A stretch of 9,941 nucleotides of DNA from an uncultured Erysipelotrichaceae bacterium (GTDB lineage Bacteria > Bacillota_I > Bacilli_A > RF39 > UBA660). The position numbers and the translations under genes are program-made. Location of the stretch: the NCBI GenBank assembly GCA_902783215.1, contig CACZQD010000030.1, positions 1-9,941 on the forward strand, given 5' to 3'. The notes under the pieces were generated by a model, which did not search any database, was not told the DNA's origin, and was given only the letters and a program-made list of their open reading frames with translations. Below, piece by piece: positions 1-5,722 of this stretch; the first letter of the stretch is position 1, and each line of letters starts with the position of its first letter.

Positions 1-1
1 A

Positions 2-100
2 ACACATAAAATGAAGAGAGATTTTTATCATTATTTTAAATATAAAAATAAAGTCTTAAGTGAAGAAAAAATTTTAGCTAATTTATTTGACAAACTATAA
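2..100 (+). CDS. C-terminal end of an upstream gene, possibly SpoIVFB-like M50 protease
   Basis: An open frame enters from the left edge and ends at TAA 98-100, giving a 32-residue tail that begins THKMKRDFYHY and ends LANLFDKL. The tail is basic and aromatic, followed by an Lx-S-E-E-K-x-L element. In many Bacilli the gene just before rplU is spoIVFB, a membrane site-2 (M50) protease, and the C-terminal tails of that family have, as far as I recall, a similar 'tyrosine-rich strand, then sEkxlL..lF' pattern. That assignment is inference from gene order plus weak resemblance; no catalytic motif lies inside the window. The -35 box of the rplU promoter sits within the last codons of this frame. 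Confidence 0.5.
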   Translation, partial: THKMKRDFYHYFKYKNKVLSEEKILANLFDKL

Positions 101-115
101 GTTTTATGGTAAAAT
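87..115 (+). promoter_or_regulatory. Promoter of the rplU operon
   Basis: A consensus TTGACA (87-92), a 17-base spacer and TAAAAT (110-115, preceded by TG at 107-108) form a housekeeping sigma-A type promoter. The predicted transcription start, around 122, coincides with the first base of the leader RNA helix described next. The promoter overlaps the end of the upstream coding frame. Confidence 0.85.
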
Positions 116-121
116 TACTAA

Positions 122-197
122 CTGTGTAGGCCTCATTCCTACAACCGCATAGAAAAGGTTTAAAGCTTAGTCACCTTAATAGCGAGTCTTAGATTAT
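122..197 (+). promoter_or_regulatory. Ribosomal protein L21 leader RNA (5' UTR)
   Basis: The untranslated region between the predicted transcription start and the rplU ribosome binding site folds into at least two helices. One is a long 5' hairpin with 122-126 pairing to 148-152 and GTAGG 126-130 facing CCTAC 138-142 (G126 can serve only one helix at a time). The other pairs AAGGT 155-159 with ACCTT 173-177. An L21 leader upstream of rplU is an established class of autoregulatory ribosomal protein leader in Bacillota. Location and size fit, but I matched it by position and pairing, not with a covariance model. No terminator is present in the leader, so any control would more likely act on translation or RNA stability. 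Confidence 0.6.
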
Positions 198-210
198 AAA
201 GGAGGTAAAT

Positions 211-513
211 ATGAAAGCAGTTATTGAAACTGGTGGTAAACAATACATCGTTGAAGAAGGTAGCGAAATATTTGTTGAAAAATTAGATGTTGAAGCTTCT
301 AAAAAGATTAAATTTGATAAAGTTTTAATGTTAGATGACAAAGTTGGTACTCCTTATTTAACTAATGTAGAAGTTACTGGTGAAATTGTTAAACATGGTA
401 AACAAAAAAAGGTTGTAATCTTTAAATATACTCAAAAGAAAAAATACCGTAAAAAACAAGGACATCGTCAACCATATACAAAAGTTGTTATTAAATCAAT
501 TAAGGTAAAATAA
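211..513 (+). CDS. rplU: 50S ribosomal protein L21
   Basis: This 100-residue protein starts MKAVIETGGKQYIV, the diagnostic L21 N-terminus, and keeps the basic KKKYRKKQGHRQPYTKV segment near the C-terminus that contacts 23S rRNA. The length is normal for the family (about 102). The ATG is set by AAAGGAGG at 198-205 with a 5-base spacer. L21 is a primary rRNA-binding protein of the large subunit. It is the first gene of a tight operon with prp one base downstream, and the leader RNA ahead of it is the probable control point for the whole cluster. Confidence 0.97.
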   Translation: MKAVIETGGKQYIVEEGSEIFVEKLDVEASKKIKFDKVLMLDDKVGTPYLTNVEVTGEIVKHGKQKKVVIFKYTQKKKYRKKQGHRQPYTKVVIKSIKVK

Positions 514-514
514 T

Positions 515-823
515 ATGATTAAAATTGAAATTAAAGAAAATGATCAAATTAATAGTATCAAAATAACAGGACATGCAAATTTTGCTGATTATGGTAAAGA
601 TATTGTATGTGCGAGTGTATCTAGTATTGCCATTACGACTGTTAATGCTTTATTAAGTTTAAATAAAGATATTAAGTACGTTAGTAAAGATGGATATTTA
701 GATATTACTATTAATAAACATGATGAAGTTACTGATAAAATAATTGATAATATGATTAATTTATTGGTAGAATTAAGTAATCAATATAAAAATAATATAA
801 AGATAGGGAGGTGCCATCAATGA
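515..823 (+). CDS. prp: Ribosomal-processing cysteine protease Prp
   Basis: The 102-residue protein has the Prp (YsxB, DUF464) signature: GHA with catalytic His20, then DIVCASVS with catalytic Cys32, followed by a helix and a strand pair. Prp cuts the N-terminal extension of ribosomal protein L27 in Bacillota, Fusobacteriota and relatives; uncleaved L27 blocks ribosome function in Staphylococcus aureus. Its expected substrate is the next gene, which carries the matching cleavage motif. The gene begins one base after rplU and its TGA stop overlaps the rpmA ATG (ATGA), so the protease and its target are translationally coupled. The gene is complete and nothing is missing. The TGA stop also supports use of the standard bacterial code. 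Confidence 0.95.
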   Translation: MIKIEIKENDQINSIKITGHANFADYGKDIVCASVSSIAITTVNALLSLNKDIKYVSKDGYLDITINKHDEVTDKIIDNMINLLVELSNQYKNNIKIGRCHQ

Positions 824-1104
824 TGATGCAATTAAATATTCAATTATTCGCTCATAAAAAAGGACAAGGTTCTACTAAAAATGGCCGTGATTCAGAATCT
901 AAAAGATTAGGCGCTAAAGCAGCAGATGGTGAATTTGTATCAGGTGGTTCTATTATATATCGTCAAAGAGGAACGAGAATATTCCCAGGAGTTAATGTAG
1001 GTAAGGGTAAAGATGATACTTTATATGCTAAAATTTCTGGTGTCGTTAAATTTGAACGTTTAGGTAAAGATAGAAAACAAGCAAGTGTATATCCTGCTGA
1101 ATAG
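820..1104 (+). CDS. rpmA: 50S ribosomal protein L27 with Prp-cleaved N-terminal extension
   Basis: The protein is 94 residues from ATG 820. I chose this start over the in-frame GTG at 811 because GGGAGGTG (805-812) is a ribosome binding site that overlaps that GTG and is well spaced from 820; ATG codons at 823 and 826 are alternatives. The N-terminus MMMQLNIQLFA ends in the Prp recognition motif, so cleavage is expected between Ala11 and His12, leaving HKKGQGSTKNGRDSESKRLG as the mature start. The mature N-terminus reaches the peptidyl transferase centre. The rest (GGSIIYRQRGTRIFPG, then a VKFER segment) is standard L27. The stop codon lies at the base of a small terminator hairpin. Confidence 0.96.
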   Translation: MMMQLNIQLFAHKKGQGSTKNGRDSESKRLGAKAADGEFVSGGSIIYRQRGTRIFPGVNVGKGKDDTLYAKISGVVKFERLGKDRKQASVYPAE

Positions 1105-1121
1105 AGCATTGGCTCTTTTTT
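1103..1121 (+). terminator. Short terminator/attenuator between rpmA and yceD
   Basis: AGAGC (1103-1107), a four-base ATTG loop and GCTCT (1112-1116) form a 5-bp stem running directly into six T residues (1116-1121). The rpmA stop codon overlaps the stem. The stem is short, so termination is probably partial and would lower yceD-rpmF expression relative to rplU-rpmA. Confidence 0.55.
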
Positions 1122-1140
1122 GGTAAAATTGGGTGATAAA

Positions 1141-1602
1141 GTGAAATATGATCTTAAAAGATTAAATAGTAATATTGATTCTAATATTAATATTAATGAA
1201 GATTATGAATTTAGTAAAGATGAAATATCAGGTACAGATTTAATTAATCTTAATTGTCATATTGAGGGATCAATAACGAAAAACAGTTTAAATAATTATC
1301 ATATAAATCTTAATATTAGTGGATTAATGATTTTACCTTGCGCAATTACACTAAAGGAAGTTGAATATCCATTTGATATTGATATAGATAATGATATAGA
1401 TGAACTGTTAGATAATGTTAATTATACAAACAGTATTGATATTTATCCAATTGTATGGGAAAGTATCCTAATGGAAATTCCTATGCGAGTAGTTAGTGAA
1501 GACGCCAAAGATTATCAAATAAGTGGTGATGGTTGGAACTTTACTACAGAAGAAAACGAAAAAACAAGTTCACCATTTGATGAACTAAAAGATCTATTAT
1601 AA
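1141..1602 (+). CDS. yceD: YceD/DUF177 family protein
   Basis: This acidic protein of 153 residues has the DUF177 (YceD, YlbN) layout: an N-terminal MKYDLKRL strand, a central 'SGLMILPCAITLKEVEYPFDI' type segment with the conserved Cys, an acidic patch, and a C-terminal SPFDELKDLL. The family is genetically linked to rpmF almost everywhere; in bacteria and plastids it has been tied to 23S rRNA or large-subunit biogenesis, though its mechanism is not firmly known. Start choice: GTG 1141 is preceded by GGGTGAT (1131-1137), a good extended Shine-Dalgarno, and gives the usual N-terminus; in-frame TTG codons at 1120 and 1129 would add unsupported residues. rpmF follows after 15 bases. Only one of the usual two CxxC-like cysteines is present. 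Confidence 0.85.
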   Translation: MKYDLKRLNSNIDSNININEDYEFSKDEISGTDLINLNCHIEGSITKNSLNNYHINLNISGLMILPCAITLKEVEYPFDIDIDNDIDELLDNVNYTNSIDIYPIVWESILMEIPMRVVSEDAKDYQISGDGWNFTTEENEKTSSPFDELKDLL

Positions 1603-1617
1603 GAAAGAGGTGAGTAT

Positions 1618-1803
1618 ATGGCAGTACCATTTAGAAAAGTTAGTAAAACAAGAAAAAGAAAGAGAAGAACTCATTATAAAATTAGTGGAAATGCTACTAC
1701 AAAATGTCCTAAGTGTGGAGCAGATGTAAGACCACATAGAGTATGCATGGAATGTGGTAGTTATAAGAATAAAGAAGTAATCAAAAAGGAAGACGAAAAA
1801 TAG
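1618..1803 (+). CDS. rpmF: 50S ribosomal protein L32 (zinc-ribbon form)
   Basis: The 61-residue protein opens MAVPFRKVSKTRKRKRRTH, the L32 signature, and keeps four zinc-ribbon cysteines: Cys30-x2-Cys33 and Cys43-x2-Cys46 (CPKC, CMEC). This is the zinc-binding (C+) paralogue type; no C-minus copy is visible in the window. GAGGTGA at 1607-1613 supports the ATG. It is the last gene of the ribosomal cluster, directly after yceD, which is its usual partner. The final codons lie in a weak terminator stem. Confidence 0.96.
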   Translation: MAVPFRKVSKTRKRKRRTHYKISGNATTKCPKCGADVRPHRVCMECGSYKNKEVIKKEDEK

Positions 1804-1813
1804 TCTTTTTTTT
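1784..1813 (+). terminator. Weak terminator overlapping the rpmF 3' end
   Basis: AAGAC (1790-1794) pairs with GTCTT (1803-1807) around an 8-base loop, and the flanking A-rich and T-rich arms extend the stem with two G-T pairs before a run of T residues to 1813. The stop codon of rpmF is at the loop/stem junction. The core stem is short, so efficiency is uncertain. Confidence 0.45.
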
Positions 1814-1841
1814 ATTATTTTTAAAAACGAACGTATTAGTG

Positions 1842-1870
1842 TTGACAAATTAATATAAAAGGTGTAATAT
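1842..1870 (+). promoter_or_regulatory. Strong promoter for the leader peptide and rel
   Basis: Perfect TTGACA (1842-1847), a 17-base spacer and TAATAT (1865-1870). Transcription would start near 1877 and run through a hairpin, a small peptide ORF and an intrinsic terminator before reaching rel, so the promoter lies about 150 bases upstream of the rel start codon. Confidence 0.85.
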
Positions 1871-1874
1871 GGTA

Positions 1875-1898
1875 CTAATATTTTTGAAGGGATATTAG
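1875..1898 (+). promoter_or_regulatory. 5' hairpin ahead of the leader ORF
   Basis: CTAATAT (1875-1881) is a perfect complement of ATATTAG (1892-1898), with a loop of about ten bases. The right arm ends at the first two bases of the AGGAGGT ribosome binding site (1897-1903) of the 23-codon ORF, so the fold could modulate access to that site or protect the 5' end of the transcript. Confidence 0.5.
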
Positions 1899-1908
1899 GA
1901 GGTAGTTT

Positions 1909-1980
1909 ATGAGAGAATATGAAATGATTAAATTTATATCTTGCTTATTATCTTCTAAATACTTCTGTGTAAATTTTTAA
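1909..1980 (+). CDS. Putative 23-residue leader peptide upstream of rel
   Basis: An ATG six bases after a consensus AGGAGGT (1897-1903) opens a 23-codon frame with sequence MREYEMIKFISCLLSSKYFC followed by VNF, ending at TAA 1978-1980. The stop overlaps the first bases of the terminator stem that follows, which is typical of peptides that couple translation to transcription attenuation. I recognise no homologue. The peptide has two Cys (12 and 20), Leu-Leu 13-14 and Ser-Ser 15-16, but no run of a single amino acid that would name an obvious sensed residue. It is mildly hydrophobic and could instead be a small expressed peptide. The ribosome binding site and position are the evidence; translation is not proven. 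Confidence 0.6.
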   Translation: MREYEMIKFISCLLSSKYFCVNF

Positions 1981-2010
1981 AAACGTTCATTTTAATGTGG
2001 CGTTTTTTTT
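1979..2010 (+). terminator. Intrinsic terminator between leader ORF and rel
   Basis: AAAAACG (1979-1985) pairs with CGTTTTT (2001-2007). The stem continues with T1986-G2000, T1987-G1999 and CAT (1988-1990) with ATG (1995-1997 with one bulged T at 1998), closing a TTTA loop, and is followed by a T tract to 2010. It lies inside the leader of rel, 17 bases before the rel start codon, so read-through must be allowed for rel to be expressed from the 1842 promoter. Bases 1987-1994 can alternatively pair with 1920-1927 inside the leader ORF (8 bp), a possible antiterminator. Confidence 0.75.
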
Positions 2011-2026
2011 GTATAGGAGACGTTTT

Positions 2027-3457
2027 ATGACAATAAATGATTTAATTAATAAGGTAAGAACTTATTGTGGTGAAGATTTAAGTTTAATTGTTAAAGCATA
2101 TGATTATGCCGATTATATGCATTATGGACAAATGCGTCAAAGTGGTGAACCATATATTATACATCCTTTAAATGTTGCTTATATTTTGGCAGAATTACAC
2201 GCTGATATTGATACGATATGTGCAGGATTACTTCACGATACATTAGAATATACAAAAGCTACTAAAGCAGAGATATCGAATATTTTTAATGATAATGTTG
2301 CTAATTTAGTGAATGGGGTAACAAAGATTAGTCGAATGAATTTTACTACAAAAAATGAACAAAATCTTGCTAATAAAAGAAAGATTATTACTAGTTTTAG
2401 TAATGATGTTCGAATTATTATTATTAAATTAGCAGATAGACTTCATAATATGCGAACTTTACAATATAAATCTTTAGAAAAACAAATTGAGAATAGTTAC
2501 GAAACATTAAAACTTTTTGTGCCTTTTGCTTATATGATAGGTGCATATAGAATCAAATCGGAATTAGAAGATATATCATTTAGATATATAAATCCCGATA
2601 AGTATAAAGATATTCAAGATAAAATGAATCGTAAAAGTTTTGAATATGAAAAAGTATTAAAAGAAATGTATCAGACTATTGATGAAGTATTATCTAATAA
2701 TTATATTCCACATGAAATAAAAATAAGAACTAAAAATTATTATAGTATTTATCAAAAACAGAAAAAGAAACATTTAGAAATAGATGATATTCATGATTTA
2801 CTAGCTATTAAAATAATAGTTGATAGTATAAAAGATTGTTATGTAACTTTAGGCTATATTCATTCAAAATACAATCCTTTAAACTATAAATTTAAAGATT
2901 ATATATGTAATCCTAAAACTAATTTATATCGTTCACTTCATACAACCGTTTTTGGACCAAATGAAACGATTGTTCAAAATCAAATAAGAACTTTTGATAT
3001 GGATAAGATTGCTTCTTTTGGAATAAGTGCATATTGGGATATAAAAAAAGGTAACGTGAGAAGTGAAATGCAAGAAATTTTAAAAGAGCGATCTAAATTT
3101 ATGACTGATTTAACATTTTTTAATAATATATTTACTGATAATAGTCAATTTATTACTAGTGTAGAAAATGAAATATTAGAAGATAAGGTATATGTTTATG
3201 ATCAAAAAGGAAATATTGTAGAATTACCTAATGGATCAACAATTATTGATTATGCTTATAAACTAGGTGATGATATTGGGAATAAGTTGTTGAGCGCAAA
3301 AGTTAATAATAAAGAAGTTGGTTTAAATTATATTCTAAAGAAAAAAGATCGAGTATTGATAGATACCAATATTTTATCACAAGGTCCTAAAGAAGAATGG
3401 TTGGATTATGCAAAAACAACTTATGCCAAAGAAAAGATATTATCTCAAGTTCACTAA
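2027..3457 (+). CDS. rel: Short Rel/SpoT-family (p)ppGpp synthetase/hydrolase homologue (HD-SYNTH-TGS)
   Basis: The 476-residue protein aligns from memory with the N-terminal half of Rel. The HD hydrolase domain (about 20-150) has SGEPYIIHP with His46, then His70-Asp71 and IIKLADRLHNMRT. The synthetase domain (about 220-345) has KNYYSIYQK, DLLAIK, FKDYI and NLYRSLHTT. The TGS domain (about 380-445) includes VELPNGSTIIDYAY. It stops just after the TGS, so the helical, zinc-finger/CC and ACT/RRM modules of full-length Rel (about 730 residues) are absent. Two catalytic positions differ from consensus: the HDxxED motif reads HDTLEY (Tyr75 for Asp) and the synthetase ExQIRT reads Q-N-QIRT (Gln317 for Glu). 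Start at ATG 2027 rather than GTG 1997, because TAGGAGA (2014-2020) precedes it and 1997 lies inside the terminator. Activity cannot be assumed. Confidence 0.9.
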   Translation: MTINDLINKVRTYCGEDLSLIVKAYDYADYMHYGQMRQSGEPYIIHPLNVAYILAELHADIDTICAGLLHDTLEYTKATKAEISNIFNDNVANLVNGVTKISRMNFTTKNEQNLANKRKIITSFSNDVRIIIIKLADRLHNMRTLQYKSLEKQIENSYETLKLFVPFAYMIGAYRIKSELEDISFRYINPDKYKDIQDKMNRKSFEYEKVLKEMYQTIDEVLSNNYIPHEIKIRTKNYYSIYQKQKKKHLEIDDIHDLLAIKIIVDSIKDCYVTLGYIHSKYNPLNYKFKDYICNPKTNLYRSLHTTVFGPNETIVQNQIRTFDMDKIASFGISAYWDIKKGNVRSEMQEILKERSKFMTDLTFFNNIFTDNSQFITSVENEILEDKVYVYDQKGNIVELPNGSTIIDYAYKLGDDIGNKLLSAKVNNKEVGLNYILKKKDRVLIDTNILSQGPKEEWLDYAKTTYAKEKILSQVH

Positions 3458-3473
3458 GAGTCAGTATAGAGTA

Positions 3474-3502
3474 TTGCAATTTTTAAAATAAACATATATA
3501 AT
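3474..3502 (+). promoter_or_regulatory. Promoter of helD and the radical SAM gene
   Basis: TTGCAA (3474-3479), a 17-base spacer and a consensus TATAAT (3497-3502). It lies in the 73-base gap after rel, so helD is not dependent on read-through of the attenuated rel transcript. Confidence 0.75.
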
Positions 3503-3530
3503 ATCATCAGTTGGGAGGTTGAGTGTTTAA

Positions 3531-5696
3531 ATGGAAATAATGGAAGAAGAACAAAAATATTTGGAATATACTTTAGATGTAATTGATAAAGAGTTAAGAA
3601 AATCTAAAGAAAAGGAATCACAACTGCGAAAAGAAGCTTTATCTTTAACGTTTGAAGATAAAAAAAGGGGAGCACATTTTAATGTCAATGCAGTATTAGC
3701 TGTATATGAAAAAATGATTAATTCTTTGACTAGGTCTATTCCAAAACCATATTTTGGCCGTTTTGACTTTGTAAGTGATTTAAGCTCTAAACCTATAAAG
3801 TACTATATTGGTCGTAATGGTATTAGCTCAGATAATAATTTGGTGGTAATTGATTGGAGAGCACCTATTGCTACATTATATTATGATAGTGAAGTTGGTT
3901 CAACTAATTATTTATCACCTCAAGGTTTGATTAATGGTGAGTTAACACTAAAAAGACAAATTAATATAAATAATAGTAAATTGATTGATGTTCAAGATAC
4001 TAGTTTGGTTACGGAAGATGAATTATTAAAACCATATTTGAGTGTGAATGCTGACAATAAAATGAAAATAATTGTCGCTTCAATTCAAAAAGAACAAAAT
4101 ACTATTATTAGAAAACCTTATAATGCTAATTTAATAGTTCAAGGAGTAGCTGGATCGGGTAAAACTTCCGTAGCTCTTCATAGAATTGCATATTTGATTT
4201 ATAACTTGGGAGATAAGGTATCTTCGAATCAATTTTTAGTGTTGGGACCAAATAATTATTTTTTAAATTATGTATCATCAATTTTACCGGAATTGGAGAC
4301 TTCGCCAGTAGTACAACAAACACTTTTAAAATTTACAAGTGAGTATATCAATGATAAGATATCATTGGTTGAAGATAATAATGTTAATCATAATATTGGT
4401 GCTTTTAAATCGTCGCTTCAATATAAAGAAGTATTGGATGTGTTTTTAAAAAATTATTTGCGCCGATATTTAGTTCAAAATGATTTTATAATTGATGATG
4501 AAATTGTATTTACTAAAGAAGAAATAATGGATTCTTTATTTGATAACGAAATTAATGACTATCCTAATTTTGAACGAACATCGAATTATTTATTAAACAA
4601 GTTTAAAAATGAAAAAGATAAATTATATAATAAATTTAATCAAAAGTATCGTGATATATATATATCTTTACCAAAGGGTGATCCTATTAGAGAAAAAGCA
4701 ATTACGGATAGTAATAATTTATATGAAAAATTGAACAAAAATGGTGAAAAACTTTTGAAGAAATATTTAAAAGGATTAATGAAAAAGCCTATAGATATAT
4801 ATAAAGCTTTTATTAGTAGCTTAGCTGAATTTAATTTACCTTTGATGAATGAAGATATACAGTCGTTGCAAGAAAAAACTTTACAAAATTTAAAAAAGAA
4901 GAAAGTTACATTTGAAGATTTACCAGCTCTTATTCATATTACTTATAAATATATGGGTAATACATCAAATTATAAATATATTGTTATTGATGAAGCTCAA
5001 GATTATGGTTTATTTCATTTTGATGCTATTAAAGAAATAGCTCCTGACAGTGTGTTCTCAATTTATGGTGATTTAGCTCAATCAATTTATTCATATAGAA
5101 GTATTCAAAAATGGGAAGATGTTGTTTCTCGTGTTTTTAGCGATAATTGTGAATTGTTAAAGTTAAATAAGGGTTATCGAACTACTATTGAAGTAACCAA
5201 TAATGCTAATATTATTTTGGATAATATGAATTTGAATAAGGCTATTCCAGTTATTAGACATGGTGTTGAAATAGAATATCAAAACAAAACTAATGATATT
5301 ATTTATAAAGTAAATAAAATTAAAGAATTGCAATCAAAAAAATATAAAACTATAGCCATTATTTGTAAAGATGATAAGGAAGCAAAAAAAGTTAATACAG
5401 AATTAACACAAAATGGTATTCACTCCAAATTAATATCATCTAAAGATCAAGAATATAGTGGAGGAATATTTGTTTTAACTAGTATGGCATCAAAGGGACT
5501 AGAATTTGATGCAGTAATTATTAATGATGCATCAGAAAAGAAATATTCAAGTTTATCAGATATAGATGGCCATTTATTATATGTAGCCAGTACTCGTGCA
5601 TTACATCAACAAGTTATTTTATTTAATACAGAATTAACAAAGTTTTATGAACCTAATTTTTTGAAAAAAGAAAAACAGTTAGTAAAATCTAAGTAA
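3531..5696 (+). CDS. helD: HelD-like superfamily 1 ATPase (RNA polymerase recycling)
   Basis: The 721-residue protein has the HelD arrangement. A charged N-terminal coiled-coil (about 1-60) matches the arm that enters the RNA polymerase secondary channel. A family block follows (PKPYFGRFDF, YIGRNGI, VVIDWRAPIATLYYD). Then come the UvrD-type motifs: Walker A GVAGSGKTS with Lys211, Walker B IDEAQD (487-491), SIYGDLAQSIYSYR (motif III), MASKGLEFD (motif V) and YVASTRA (motif VI). HelD binds stalled RNA polymerase and uses ATP to release it from nucleic acid; it is not a processive helicase. Size is close to the Bacillus subtilis protein (774). ATG 3531 follows GGGAGG (3513-3518) with a rather long 12-base spacer; ATG 3540 is a weaker alternative. 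A radical SAM gene follows 26 bases downstream, probably co-transcribed. Confidence 0.9.
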   Translation: MEIMEEEQKYLEYTLDVIDKELRKSKEKESQLRKEALSLTFEDKKRGAHFNVNAVLAVYEKMINSLTRSIPKPYFGRFDFVSDLSSKPIKYYIGRNGISSDNNLVVIDWRAPIATLYYDSEVGSTNYLSPQGLINGELTLKRQININNSKLIDVQDTSLVTEDELLKPYLSVNADNKMKIIVASIQKEQNTIIRKPYNANLIVQGVAGSGKTSVALHRIAYLIYNLGDKVSSNQFLVLGPNNYFLNYVSSILPELETSPVVQQTLLKFTSEYINDKISLVEDNNVNHNIGAFKSSLQYKEVLDVFLKNYLRRYLVQNDFIIDDEIVFTKEEIMDSLFDNEINDYPNFERTSNYLLNKFKNEKDKLYNKFNQKYRDIYISLPKGDPIREKAITDSNNLYEKLNKNGEKLLKKYLKGLMKKPIDIYKAFISSLAEFNLPLMNEDIQSLQEKTLQNLKKKKVTFEDLPALIHITYKYMGNTSNYKYIVIDEAQDYGLFHFDAIKEIAPDSVFSIYGDLAQSIYSYRSIQKWEDVVSRVFSDNCELLKLNKGYRTTIEVTNNANIILDNMNLNKAIPVIRHGVEIEYQNKTNDIIYKVNKIKELQSKKYKTIAIICKDDKEAKKVNTELTQNGIHSKLISSKDQEYSGGIFVLTSMASKGLEFDAVIINDASEKKYSSLSDIDGHLLYVASTRALHQQVILFNTELTKFYEPNFLKKEKQLVKSK

Positions 5697-5722
5697 CATA
5701 ATTTTATTTTAGTGAGGTATTT

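Noticed and set aside
1120..1136. Extended -10 promoter (TGGTAAAAT, 1121-1129) for yceD
   Set aside because: No -35 box is found at 16-18 bases, and the implied start would remove the yceD ribosome binding site; the similarity is probably chance in AT-rich DNA.
1597..1848. Open frame on the minus strand across rpmF and its 3' flank
   Set aside because: It lies antisense to rpmF, an unmistakable ribosomal protein gene, and its Ser/Phe-rich product is what antisense reading of a Lys/Arg-rich AT gene gives.
1871..2010. T-box or other tRNA/metabolite riboswitch in the rel leader
   Set aside because: There is no T-box bulge motif (TGGnACC-like) and no recognisable riboswitch core; the region is short and mostly occupied by a small ORF with its own ribosome binding site.
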